From Cupriavidus necator (GTDB lineage: Bacteria; Pseudomonadota; Gammaproteobacteria; Burkholderiales; Burkholderiaceae), in contig CP074384.1 of assembly GCA_022041995.1 (NCBI GenBank), forward strand, positions 62,001 to 126,000: a stretch of DNA of 64,000 bases, in the 5' to 3' direction. A program made the position numbers and the translations under genes. The notes beneath the pieces were generated by a model. The model was not told where the DNA came from. It ran no database searches and was given only the letters and a program-made list of their open reading frames with translations. Every line of letters starts with the position of its first letter. Position 1 is the stretch's first letter. Of this stretch, positions 11,101 to 19,176 are shown one piece after another.

Positions 11101-12140
11101 ATGCATGGCGGCGCGGGCGCCGACCGTGCCATGGGCCTGTTCATGAACACCCTGCCCGTGCGGCTGGACCTGGATGGGACCGGGGTTGAGGACAGCGTGC
11201 GGGCCACGCATGCCCGGCTGGCGGAGCTGCTGGCGCACGAACATGCGTCCCTGGCGCTGGCACAGCGCTGCAGTGGTGTGGTCGCGCCGGCGCCACTGTT
11301 CAGCGCGCTGTTGAACTACCGGCACAACACCTCAATGGCGGCAAGCGAGGCTGGGGGGAGGATGCGCTGTCTGGCGTGCAGTGGTTGGAGGGGGAGGAGC
11401 GCACCAACTATCCGCTGACCCTGTCGGTAGACGACTCCGGGCACACACTCGGCTTGGTGGCGGAGGCGATGCAGCCCATCGCACCGGAGCGGATCTGCGG
11501 CTACATGCAGTGTGCCCTCGAGTGCCTGGTGGAGGCGCTCGAGCGTGCCCCGGACATGCCCGTGCGGGAGTTGGACATCCTGCCGACCGACGAGCGGTCG
11601 TACCTGCTGGAGGTGTTGAACCGGACGCAGGCGGCGTATCCGTCGCCGCAGTGCATCCACACGTTGTTCGAGGCGCAGGTGCGCCGGGCACCGGACGCGG
11701 TGGCGGTGATCCACGAGGGCGCGTCTCTGAGCTATGGGGAGCTCAACGCAAGCGCGAACCGTCTGGCGCATCACCTGATCGGGCTGGGAGTGGGGCCGGA
11801 CCAGCCGGTGGCGATCTGCCTGGAGCGCAGTCCCGCGATGGTGGTGGGGCTGCTGGCGATCCTCAAGGCCGGTGGTGCCTACGTGCCGCTGGACCCGGCG
11901 TATCCGTCGCAGCGCCTGCGGCAGGTGCTGGCCGATGCGGCGCCCAGGCTGCTGCTCGCCGATGCGGCGGGGTGCGCCGCGCTGGGACCTGAGGGGCTGG
12001 CCGGCGTGACGGTGGTGGAGCTCGATGCGCAGGCCCCGGCCTGGGCGGCGCAGTCGGCCACGGACCCGGACCCGCAGGCCCTGGGCCTGCACGCGCACCA
12101 CCTGGCCTACATCATCTACACCTCCGGCTCCACCGGAATG
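5042..12140 (+). repeat. Tandem direct repeat of an A-PCP-dual C/E module (offset 3275 bp)
   Basis: Unit 1 is 5042-8316, unit 2 is 8317-11591, and a partial third unit, 11592 to about 12140, forms the start of the terminal A domain. Units are near-identical, including the six-G frameshift run. Repeats of this length are a hazard for assembly as well as a substrate for homologous recombination that could add or remove modules. Confidence 0.88.
8101..11418 (+). CDS. Nonribosomal peptide synthetase, continuation (C/E end-A-PCP-C/E)
   Basis: It begins with the missing end of the previous dual C/E domain, then A (about residues 75-600), PCP (620-690, LGGHS) and another dual C/E domain (700-1100, HHLLASQGD). 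The unit is almost identical to the preceding A-PCP-C/E unit, offset 3275 bp. No ribosome-binding site precedes the first ATG, so an independent start is doubtful; this is better read as the same polypeptide after a one-base frameshift. The frame ends at the same six-G run (11353-11358) that ended the previous segment. Pocket residues of the A domain, aligned by eye to GrsA, read D-A-N-N-V-G-E-V-G, as in the preceding A domain; I cannot assign a substrate with confidence. The dual C/E domains imply that the residues loaded by this and the preceding A domain are flipped to D. Confidence 0.9.
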   Translation: MQWLEGEERTNYPLTLSVDDSGHTLGLVAEAMQPIAPERICGYMQCALECLVEALERAPDMPVRELDILPTDERSYLLEELNRTQAAYPSPQCIHTLFEAQVRRAPDAVAVIHEGASLSYGELNASANRLAHHLIGLGVGPDQPVAICLERSPAMVVGLLAILKAGGAYVPLDPAYPSQRLRQVLADAAPRLLLADAAGCAALGPEGLAGVTVVELDAQAPAWAAQPATDPDPQALGLHAHHLAYIIYTSGSTGMPKGVMIEHRGMVNYLTWACEAYAPTAASVVSSPLVFDATVNSLFAPLLCGGHALLVKAGDEVAGLRATVGSSCGLVNITPSHLEALGQQVLADSIASQVGAFVIGGEALSYPTVELWRKIQPTARMVNEYGPTETVVGCAVYDVPSGPAVSPNVPIGRPIANTRLYVLDEHGAPVPFGAVGELYIGGAGVARGYLKRPELTAQRFLADPFSSKARARMYRSGDLVRYLPDGNLEYLGRSDDQIKIRGFRIEPGEIAARLNEHAWVRDAVVVAREDRAGEPRLVAYVVGVPGEAASEPGELAATLRAHLSARLPEYMVPSAFVCLEVLPLTPNGKLDRKALPVPEDDAYARRTYEAPRGEIETVLAGLWAELLGLERVGRRDHFFELGGHSLLAVQLMERLRRLSLGIEVRAVFATPVLADLAACLGNHQDVRVPANLITQQSQAITPQMLPLIALTQPEIDRIVATVPGGVGNIQDIYALSPLQDGILFHHLLASQGDPYLLLSQMVFADRGVLERYLAALQHVVDRHDMLRTAFVWAGLSSPAQVVWRRAPLDVTEVALEDGDDPGHEQLKRRFDPRRHRIDLSQAPLIRLVTAREPGSERWLLLSLQHHLIGDHTTSEVMHAEVRAVLGGRAHELGTPQPFRNLIAQVRLGAGPQAHEPFFRAMLADIDEPTTPFGLSEVRGDGSLAQEAQRVLPQALHDRLRSHARRLGVSVASLCHLAWGQVVARSSGREQVVFGTVLFGRMHGGAGADRAMGLFMNTLPVRLDLDGTGVEDSVRATHARLAELLAHEHASLALAQRCSGVVAPAPLFSALLNYRHNTSMAASEAGGRMRCLACSGWRGRSAPTIR

Positions 12141-14291
12141 CCCAAGGGCGTCATGGTCGAACACCGGAATGTGTTGAATTTCCTATCCGCTCTTTCAGCA
12201 GTATCGGAAATCTCTGATGAAGACACATTTCTCGCGATCACGACCATCTCATTCGATATCGCCGCGCTGGAGCTGTATCTTCCCCTAAGCACAGGAGCTG
12301 GCATTGTCGTAGCGAACAGCAGCGACACGATGGACGCCACAGCACTACAGAAGCAGCTACTCCAACACAAGATTTCGGTGATGCAAGCCACTCCGGCAAC
12401 GTGGCGCATGCTGCTAGATGCCGGCTGGCAAGGAACACCAAATCTACGTGCGATGTGTGGCGGCGAGGCTCTATCCAAAAATCTGTCTTCTCGCCTTATC
12501 GACAGAGTGGATTCCTTCAGAAATCTCTATGGCCCGACCGAAACAACAATCTGGTCATCAAGTTTTGCCATTGAAGAGAGGCGGACGGCGACACACCCTC
12601 AAAATGTTCCGATCGGTCGCCCGATCGCCAACACGAGACTGTACGTGCTGGATGCGCACGGCGCACCGGTGCCCTTCGGGGCGGTCGGGGAGTTGTACAT
12701 TGGGGGCGCGGGGGTTGCACGCGGCTACCTGAAGCGGCCGGAGCTGACGGCGCAGCGCTTCCTAGCCGATCCGTTCAGCAGGGAGGCCAGGGCACGGATG
12801 TACCGCAGCGGCGACCTGGTGCGCTACCTGCCGGACGGCAACCTGGAGTACCTGGGGCGCAGCGACGACCAGATCAAGATCCGCGGCTTCCGGATCGAGC
12901 CGGGCGAGATCGCGGCGCGGCTGAACGAGCACGCCTGGGTACGCGATGCGGTGGTGGTGGCGCGCGAGGATCGGGCCGGCGAGCCGCGCCTGGTGGCCTA
13001 CGTGGTGGGCGTGCCGGGGGAGGCGGCGAGCGAACTTGGGGAGCTTGCGGCCACGCTGCGTGCGCACCTGAGCGCGCGGCTGCCCGAGTACATGGTGCCG
13101 TCCGCGTTCGTGCGCCTGGAGGCGCTGCCGCTGACGCCCAACGGTAAGCTCGATCGCAAGGCGCTGCCGGCGCCGGACGCCTATGCGCGGCATACCTATG
13201 AGGCCCCGCGGGGCGAGATCGAGACGGTGCTGGCTGGGCTGTGGGCGGAGCTGTTGGGCCTGGAGCGCGTTGGCCGCCACGACCACTTCTTTGAGCTGGG
13301 TGGGCATTCGCTGCTGGCCGTACGACTCCTCAGCCGAGCGCAAAACCTCGGAATGAAATTTAGCGCGACCGATCTTTTCCAGACCCCGATCTTAAGAGAA
13401 TTCTCGCAAACCGTTAAGTTCACCCCGAGCAGTTACTCTGTTGGGGCACTTCCAGTTCGGCAATCTGGTTCCCAATCTCCCATCTTCTTTGTCCCTACCG
13501 GATATGGGGACTATTCGTACGTGCTCCCTTTGTCAAAAGAAATGGAAATAGATTGCCCGATCTATGCCATCCCATGGCCCATCTTCGATGACTTCGAACA
13601 GTTAACAATCGAGAAAATCTCTGATCATGTAGTTTCAGTCATAAAGAATATACAGCCAAAAGGACCATATAGACTCGCTGGATACTCATCCGGGGCGATC
13701 CTTGCCTACGCGATATCGCACCGCTTTTTCGATATCAATGAAGAGGTATCCTTCCTAGCCCTCATCGACAGCATTTTGCCAAGAAATCCTATGGTAATGT
13801 CTGGTGCTGAAATCATCACGAAACTGATGTTTGAGCCCATGGAATCCATAGATGACGTCACACTTGACTATCTTGATTCCATTTCCACGCGTAGCTCTAT
13901 CAGCGAAATCCTCCAAGAAGCTCACGACATCGGAGCAATAAAAATTGAACAAGACACACATAACAATGCTCTGATGTACGTTCGCTTCCATACAGCACTA
14001 CAGATCTACACCCCTCCCTCATTCCCGATAGAAATTCACCAATTCTACGCTATCGAGAACCCTATTGGCCGCCGCACATCCGAGAAGTGGAACAAGATAG
14101 ACGATGAAGAGCTATCTCCCATGCGAGGATGGGATAGAGTTTCAGAGGCCAACTCCATCCATACCATACCAATCAACGGCGATCATGTGAGCATAATGAG
14201 CGATCGAGAAAATCGACGCGCCCTTGCAAAATCAATCTCCTTACACCTGAATAAATCAACAAATAACCGACAAAATTGCGAAAATGATTGA
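11376..14291 (+). CDS. Nonribosomal peptide synthetase, terminal module (A-PCP-TE)
   Basis: It completes the dual C/E domain, then has A (residues about 75-585), PCP (620-685, LGGHS near 13300) and a type I thioesterase (about 690-960, GYSSG near residue 770, candidate Asp in LIDS and His in GDHVSI). The thioesterase ends the assembly line by hydrolysis or macrocyclisation. The A domain is a mosaic. Its ends match the other modules almost base for base, but 12150-12604, the substrate-pocket core, is AT-richer and unrelated. The pocket read by eye is D-I-L-Q-M-G-L-I-W, close to a glycine-type code I know as DILQLGLIWK, so Gly is the inferred substrate. From about 13330 to the end the base composition also drops. 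The stop overlaps the ATG of the next gene (ATGATTGA), indicating translational coupling. Confidence 0.92.
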   Translation: MQWLEGEERTNYPLTLSVDDSGHTLGLVAEAMQPIAPERICGYMQCALECLVEALERAPDMPVRELDILPTDERSYLLEVLNRTQAAYPSPQCIHTLFEAQVRRAPDAVAVIHEGASLSYGELNASANRLAHHLIGLGVGPDQPVAICLERSPAMVVGLLAILKAGGAYVPLDPAYPSQRLRQVLADAAPRLLLADAAGCAALGPEGLAGVTVVELDAQAPAWAAQSATDPDPQALGLHAHHLAYIIYTSGSTGMPKGVMVEHRNVLNFLSALSAVSEISDEDTFLAITTISFDIAALELYLPLSTGAGIVVANSSDTMDATALQKQLLQHKISVMQATPATWRMLLDAGWQGTPNLRAMCGGEALSKNLSSRLIDRVDSFRNLYGPTETTIWSSSFAIEERRTATHPQNVPIGRPIANTRLYVLDAHGAPVPFGAVGELYIGGAGVARGYLKRPELTAQRFLADPFSREARARMYRSGDLVRYLPDGNLEYLGRSDDQIKIRGFRIEPGEIAARLNEHAWVRDAVVVAREDRAGEPRLVAYVVGVPGEAASELGELAATLRAHLSARLPEYMVPSAFVRLEALPLTPNGKLDRKALPAPDAYARHTYEAPRGEIETVLAGLWAELLGLERVGRHDHFFELGGHSLLAVRLLSRAQNLGMKFSATDLFQTPILREFSQTVKFTPSSYSVGALPVRQSGSQSPIFFVPTGYGDYSYVLPLSKEMEIDCPIYAIPWPIFDDFEQLTIEKISDHVVSVIKNIQPKGPYRLAGYSSGAILAYAISHRFFDINEEVSFLALIDSILPRNPMVMSGAEIITKLMFEPMESIDDVTLDYLDSISTRSSISEILQEAHDIGAIKIEQDTHNNALMYVRFHTALQIYTPPSFPIEIHQFYAIENPIGRRTSEKWNKIDDEELSPMRGWDRVSEANSIHTIPINGDHVSIMSDRENRRALAKSISLHLNKSTNNRQNCEND

Positions 14292-15855
14292 TCCAGATAT
14301 GAATTCCATCCCCTCTGAGGAAACGTATCCACATAGAGAAAACGTATCCAGACTATTGACATACGGAGGCGACTATAGAATCAGTCTTGATCCGCTAACC
14401 CTCAGAAATAAATATGGATGCGCCCCCGAACCTGACAGCAGCCTATTGCCTTTCGGCTCGGCCACCGCATCCACGATTTCAGAAATCGGTTTTCTCGCCG
14501 CCGGGGATGCACATCACCGAATCAATCGGTGCTTGATGAGAGAAACTCCACATAATGTCTATCTCGGAGAAATAGCCAGGCTAAGAAATCAGATCATCGA
14601 TATTTTCAATCTTGAAAGTTATCAAGGGACTGAGGTTGTATTTTCCCCATCTGGAACGGACTCACACATCTTGGCTTCAAAATTAATCGTAGGAAGTTCA
14701 AAGAAAAGGGTGCTGTCGGTGATGGTTCAACCTTCTGAAACGGGGAGTGGCATAAAATCAGCCTTGATGGGTGGAGAATGCCAAATGCCTTTTCAAACCA
14801 ACCTAGAAAACAATCCTTTCGGAAAGATTGACGTCGAGTCAATATCATTACGCGCCTCTGACTGTAGCGCTAGGACTACTCAATCAATCGATGATGACTT
14901 GGAGTCACTGGTATCGAGCGCAATCCAAAAATACGATCGAATCCTAATAACACTCACCGACGTCTCAAAAACTGGCCTATTGTCTCCGAGTCCAGCTCTA
15001 GCCCTCGCTCTGAAAATCAGGTGGCCTCATGTCATTGAGATCCTCGTGGATGCATCTCAATTCAGAATATCCATCACAACTCTCAACAATTACATCAAGA
15101 CGGACTTCATGGTGATTGTTACCGGGTCAAAATTCCTGAGCGGCCCGACATTTTCCTCGGTCTTACTTATACCCGAATCAAGTACGAGTAGATTAATCAA
15201 AAGACCACTTACCTCAATGGGCGGCATCAACAGCTCCCGCGCAGAATGGCCTCAACATTGGGCTGGAGTCCAATCGCTCCCTAATTCTTGCAACTTTGGA
15301 CTCATCTTAAGATGGGCTGCTGCGCTTGCGGAGCTGCGCGCATTTCTTCGCATTCCAGAAGACCAAGTAACTTACATCGCTAGAACTTTCGAACATGCTG
15401 TGTCAACTTGGTTAGATGAATCTCAACATTTTCTTTTCCTAAAGAACCCCGCGTTGCGGCGCGATCCATCTGGGACCTGCGAATCATGGGATCATATTCA
15501 AACAATATTCCCTTTCATCATGCTTGAAAAGCATCGAGGGAGGAAAGCAAAACCGCTATCACTGGAGTCAACTCGATTAATTTATAACCAGATGAACAAA
15601 CGGATAGCGAAAAACACTGGTGACAGAACGCAGAAAATTATTGCGGCACGTTGCGAAATAGGGCAGCCGGTGGTTTGCGGCGAAACTCAAGGAGATCAAG
15701 TAGCAGCCCTACGCCTCTGCCTCAGCTCGCGGCTAATCAGGCAGGCAGCGGAAGACAAAGAATCTGGCATGAGAAATCTAATCGATCGAGGGATAACAAC
15801 CTTGGAAAAGTCAGAATTTCTGGTTCGAAGAATACGCTCGGCAACATCACACTAG
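14284..15855 (+). CDS. PLP-dependent enzyme, fold type I (aminotransferase class V-like)
   Basis: 523 aa. I see a fold-type-I PLP layout: FSPSGTDSH near residues 120-130, an ETGSG loop near 155, a candidate pyridine-N-binding Asp256 in LVDAS and a candidate Schiff-base Lys283 in VTGSKFLSG. The family could transaminate, decarboxylate or eliminate; I cannot name the substrate. Its start overlaps the NRPS stop by 8 bp and it precedes a GNAT-like gene and an exporter. A role in making or modifying a building block of the peptide is therefore inferred from context only. Base composition is clearly lower in GC than the NRPS modules, like the thioesterase and the next two genes, suggesting these came in together from another source. 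Confidence 0.75.
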   Translation: MIDPDMNSIPSEETYPHRENVSRLLTYGGDYRISLDPLTLRNKYGCAPEPDSSLLPFGSATASTISEIGFLAAGDAHHRINRCLMRETPHNVYLGEIARLRNQIIDIFNLESYQGTEVVFSPSGTDSHILASKLIVGSSKKRVLSVMVQPSETGSGIKSALMGGECQMPFQTNLENNPFGKIDVESISLRASDCSARTTQSIDDDLESLVSSAIQKYDRILITLTDVSKTGLLSPSPALALALKIRWPHVIEILVDASQFRISITTLNNYIKTDFMVIVTGSKFLSGPTFSSVLLIPESSTSRLIKRPLTSMGGINSSRAEWPQHWAGVQSLPNSCNFGLILRWAAALAELRAFLRIPEDQVTYIARTFEHAVSTWLDESQHFLFLKNPALRRDPSGTCESWDHIQTIFPFIMLEKHRGRKAKPLSLESTRLIYNQMNKRIAKNTGDRTQKIIAARCEIGQPVVCGETQGDQVAALRLCLSSRLIRQAAEDKESGMRNLIDRGITTLEKSEFLVRRIRSATSH

Positions 15856-15947
15856 CTTCCGAAATTTGGCGATAGATATAATCATGCGAAGCAAGATATT
15901 TTTTCCAATTATCACCTGAACGATAACCCCATTGGAGGAGAGTTTTG

Positions 15948-16691
15948 ATGGAAATAATCCCCCTAAATCGCCGGCCGGATTTGATTCCTCACGTCCTATC
16001 CGAGGATTTGAATTGTGTTTGGCCGAATTTCATGCGACACGATCCCGTAGCCAAACTATATTTCGGGGAGGCCGTATTCCTAGGCTATTTGGATTACGCT
16101 TTTGCCGGAGTGATAGACGGAAATGTGGTTGGTCGCGCATTCGGTATACCATTTTTCTTTGGAAGAAACGGCCGTACGGAGTTACCTGATGGTGGATGGG
16201 ACCAAATGATTCGCTGGGCCCACGAAGACAAGCTGATAGGGCGAGCACCGACAACAATGGGAGCACTTGAAGTTACCTTACGGCCAGAAGCACGGGGTAT
16301 TGGGAATGCACTGAAGATGTTGGGTGCGCTCAAGACATGCGCAAGAAATCTTGGATTCTTCGACATCTTTATTCCAGTCAGGCCAAGTCAAAAGCATTTG
16401 AACAAGACGATATCAATGCGAGACTACATTAATTTAAAAAGAAGTGACGGAGCACCTGCGGATTCGTGGCTGAGAACACATATCAATTCTGGAGGAAAAA
16501 TAGTGAAGGTGGCCCCGTACTCGATGACCATCGTTGGATCGATATCGGAATGGTCACAATGGACAGGCATTCCATTTGAGCAATCAGGAATGATTGAGGT
16601 AGATGGGGCGCTAGCGCCGGTTTCCGTATCCATCGAGCAGGATTACGCAGTCTACGTCGAGCCTAACATATGGGTGCAATATTCCATGTGA
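15948..16691 (+). CDS. GNAT-like N-acyltransferase family protein
   Basis: About 247 aa. The start is taken as the ATG at 15948 because GGAGG (15934-15938) lies a proper distance upstream; a TTG three bases earlier is less likely. The middle of the protein contains LEVTLRPEARGIGNALKML, resembling the acetyl-CoA-binding motif A of GNAT folds (R/QxxGxG/A), with helices following. The substrate is unknown. It sits between the PLP enzyme and the exporter and probably acts with them on the NRPS product or a precursor, by N-acylation or possibly self-resistance (inference). Its stop overlaps a possible GTG start of the exporter gene (GTGA), a typical coupling overlap. Confidence 0.65.
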   Translation: MEIIPLNRRPDLIPHVLSEDLNCVWPNFMRHDPVAKLYFGEAVFLGYLDYAFAGVIDGNVVGRAFGIPFFFGRNGRTELPDGGWDQMIRWAHEDKLIGRAPTTMGALEVTLRPEARGIGNALKMLGALKTCARNLGFFDIFIPVRPSQKHLNKTISMRDYINLKRSDGAPADSWLRTHINSGGKIVKVAPYSMTIVGSISEWSQWTGIPFEQSGMIEVDGALAPVSVSIEQDYAVYVEPNIWVQYSM

Positions 16692-18544
16692 CAACAACAA
16701 GTAACCCCATGCTTATCCAGCTCAACCGATATTCGCTTCTGGACAAGCACCTCATGGACGCTCCCGAACCCATGTTGAGAATTCTCCGTCTGAGCTTCGA
16801 GTACTGGCAGCGCCATCCGCTATCGATCGCATTTATACTAGTTAGCATGCTAGGGATTACGGCGATAGAGGTCATGCTGCCGGTCTTTACTGGCAACATG
16901 ATCAATGCCATCACAACAACTTCTCATGAACATAGCTCCCCATTCAATATCCTATTAGCTATTGTTGCTCTAGGTGTCATTCATCTGACGATCCGCGATC
17001 TAATCCTTAGAACGGTGAATCGGCTAACCTCCTCTGTCATCCAGGATATGACTCAGCGTGCTTTCTGGCATGTACAAAGACTTTCTACCGACTGGCACAG
17101 TAGCAATCTGCTCGGCGAGACTATTCGTAAGATCACTCGAGGTACATGGGCGATTGATAGTATAAACGAAATAATTCTCGTTGAAGCCACACCTACCTTC
17201 ATGGTGTTACTCATTGCCACAGTGTTACTAAGTATCAATTGGCCAATTATTGGACTAATAACAATGATTGGAGTTTTTCTATTCGTATCAGTCAGCCTAT
17301 ATTTAACTTCGTGCTATGTCATTCCTGCAGCCCAGCAAGCGAGCACAGTAGACTCCGAACTTAGTGGGCGCATCGCAGATGCTATCGCCGGCAATGCGAT
17401 CGTGAAATCGTTCGGGGCCGAACTGCGAGAGGATACCTCCATCGCGCAAGCTACTGAGCTATGGAGGCAACGAACCGTTGAGGCGTGGGATCGTAGCGTC
17501 AATTCTGGCTCGATCCAGAATCTAATAGTGGTGGCCTTGAATGCCGTTGTGCTCTATGTGAGCCTATCGCAGTGGCAACGTGGTCTCGTAACTGTTGGCG
17601 GCTTGGCCTATGTGATGACCACCCATGCGCTGATTCATAGCCATCTGCGCGATATCGGTTTGCACGCTCGTATCCTGCAACGTGCAGTCGGTGAGATGGA
17701 AGAATTCGCTGGCCTCGTGAGCTCGCCGCTGGATCCCAAAGATTCGCTTGACGCGCCATCGATTTCTATCTCTCGTGGCCAAATTGATTTTAAAGCAGTG
17801 AGTTTCCGCTATCCCGGTCAACCACGATCAATCTATGATCGGATCTCACTAACCATCCATGCTGGCGAACGCGTCGGCATCGTTGGCCGCTCTGGCAGCG
17901 GGAAAAGTACGTTCATCAAACTGCTCCAACGCCATTATGATTTAGAAGATGGAAATATTCTAATTGACGATCAAGACATCTCCAAAGTCACACAAGAGAG
18001 CCTTCGGCATCAAATCGCACTAGTCCCACAGGAACCGATGCTTTTCCATCGTACACTGGCGGAAAATATCGCCTATGGTAAGCCAAACGCAACAATGACC
18101 CAAATCATCCATGCGGCGAAGCAAGCTTACGCGCACGACTTCATTTCCCAGCTACCTAATGCTTACAACACGCCTGTCGGCGAACGCGGGGTGAGGCTAT
18201 CAGGCGGAGAGCGACAACGCATTGCCCTAGCACGCGCCATTTTGACCAACGCTCCGATTCTTGTCCTAGATGAGGCAACGTCCAACCTCGATGGCGTGTC
18301 TGAATCACTCATTCAGAATGCAATAGAAGAGCTGATTTCCGATCGAACCACAATCATCGTAGCGCACCGATTGTCGATCATGCAAAAAGTCGATCGAATC
18401 TTGGTCTTCGATCACGGTAAACTCGTTGAACAAGGAGCCCACGCGGAACTATCCATGAAGAAAGATGGACACTATTACCACTTGCTGCAAAGTCAAGCCA
18501 TGGAGCCGGTTGGCGACCAGCAAGGGGATGCCATACAGTATTGA
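16670..18544 (+). CDS. ABC exporter, fused membrane and ATPase domains
   Basis: Up to 624 aa. The N-terminal half holds several hydrophobic segments of a type IV (MsbA-like) half-transporter. The C-terminal ATPase has Walker A GRSGSGKST (near residue 405), signature LSGGERQR (near 510), Walker B ILVLDEA (near 530) and the switch His in IIVAHRLS. It would sit in the inner membrane as a dimer and pump a hydrophobic substrate outward. As last gene of the NRPS-linked operon it most likely exports the peptide or confers self-protection. The start is uncertain: ATG 16670 overlaps the preceding gene by 22 bp, GTG 16688 gives a 4-bp coupling overlap, and ATG 16709 is also possible. None has a strong Shine-Dalgarno. 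Confidence 0.93.
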   Translation: MGAIFHVTTTSNPMLIQLNRYSLLDKHLMDAPEPMLRILRLSFEYWQRHPLSIAFILVSMLGITAIEVMLPVFTGNMINAITTTSHEHSSPFNILLAIVALGVIHLTIRDLILRTVNRLTSSVIQDMTQRAFWHVQRLSTDWHSSNLLGETIRKITRGTWAIDSINEIILVEATPTFMVLLIATVLLSINWPIIGLITMIGVFLFVSVSLYLTSCYVIPAAQQASTVDSELSGRIADAIAGNAIVKSFGAELREDTSIAQATELWRQRTVEAWDRSVNSGSIQNLIVVALNAVVLYVSLSQWQRGLVTVGGLAYVMTTHALIHSHLRDIGLHARILQRAVGEMEEFAGLVSSPLDPKDSLDAPSISISRGQIDFKAVSFRYPGQPRSIYDRISLTIHAGERVGIVGRSGSGKSTFIKLLQRHYDLEDGNILIDDQDISKVTQESLRHQIALVPQEPMLFHRTLAENIAYGKPNATMTQIIHAAKQAYAHDFISQLPNAYNTPVGERGVRLSGGERQRIALARAILTNAPILVLDEATSNLDGVSESLIQNAIEELISDRTTIIVAHRLSIMQKVDRILVFDHGKLVEQGAHAELSMKKDGHYYHLLQSQAMEPVGDQQGDAIQY

Positions 18545-18884
18545 AACTCGGCCAGCCCGGTCAGCCTCCTGTCACTTGCACCCGGGGGCAGTAGCCGATG
18601 TACTTTTGATACCGTTTACACGCTGTAGTTGATCCTTTTCGCGAAGCATTGAGTCCTCTCATCAAGAATCGTCGGCACAATCTCTAACTGGCTCGAAACC
18701 AGCTGCCGGAGGTGGTCTACTGATATCGACACAGGCAGTTCACAGCGAGGCTCGATGAGCTCAGATGCTCCAATCTTGATTCTTACCTCGCGAACATGGA
18801 GACCCTGTTAAACCGACTATTTCAGTGGCTCGGAAGATTGGGAATCTCGCATCTCCCCCTAAGAGACAGTCAAGGTAAATCACT
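18545..18884. other. Intergenic 340 bp between exporter and mobilisation-like gene
   Basis: No recognised gene. On the minus strand an open frame without clear start runs from about 18811 to a stop at 18616-18618. Its translation includes CELPVSISVDHLRQLV and may be a gene remnant. No transfer-origin nick consensus could be recognised by eye, although the neighbouring TraD-like gene makes an oriT in this interval conceivable. Confidence 0.4.
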
Positions 18885-19142
18885 ATGACCATACTCAAAA
18901 CGAGAATTGCAGCCACCAACAAGAAGCTTGAAGAACTGAAGGAGGCGCGACGAACTGCGGAGAAAACACGAAGGCAAGCCTACAAACAAAGTCGCGCTGA
19001 CCGCCAGCGGAAAATCTTGCTGATTGGGGAAGCAGTATTGCATCGCGTCGAGCGAGGCGAATGGGATGAGACAGAGTTTCGACGGATGATGGATGAAGCC
19101 CTTACGCGGGCGGCCGATCGATTACTGTTCGACTTGGATTAA
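18885..19142 (+). CDS. TraD/MobC-like small mobilisation protein
   Basis: 85 aa, highly charged. It begins MTILKTRIAATNKKLEELKE, followed by a basic helix, then RKILLIGEAVL and the ending RAADRLLFDL. This layout is what I know from the short TraD-type conjugal transfer proteins (coiled-coil start, RKxLxGA centre, RxxDRxLFxL end), which assist the relaxosome at oriT. No relaxase gene is in the window, so it may be a remnant of a mobilisation region. It lies between the exporter and the PPTase gene, whose best start is 35 bp downstream. Assignment by motif memory only. Confidence 0.6.
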   Translation: MTILKTRIAATNKKLEELKEARRTAEKTRRQAYKQSRADRQRKILLIGEAVLHRVERGEWDETEFRRMMDEALTRAADRLLFDLD

Positions 19143-19176
19143 GAGTGGCCATGTTTCGTCGTCGAGGGGGAGGCAG

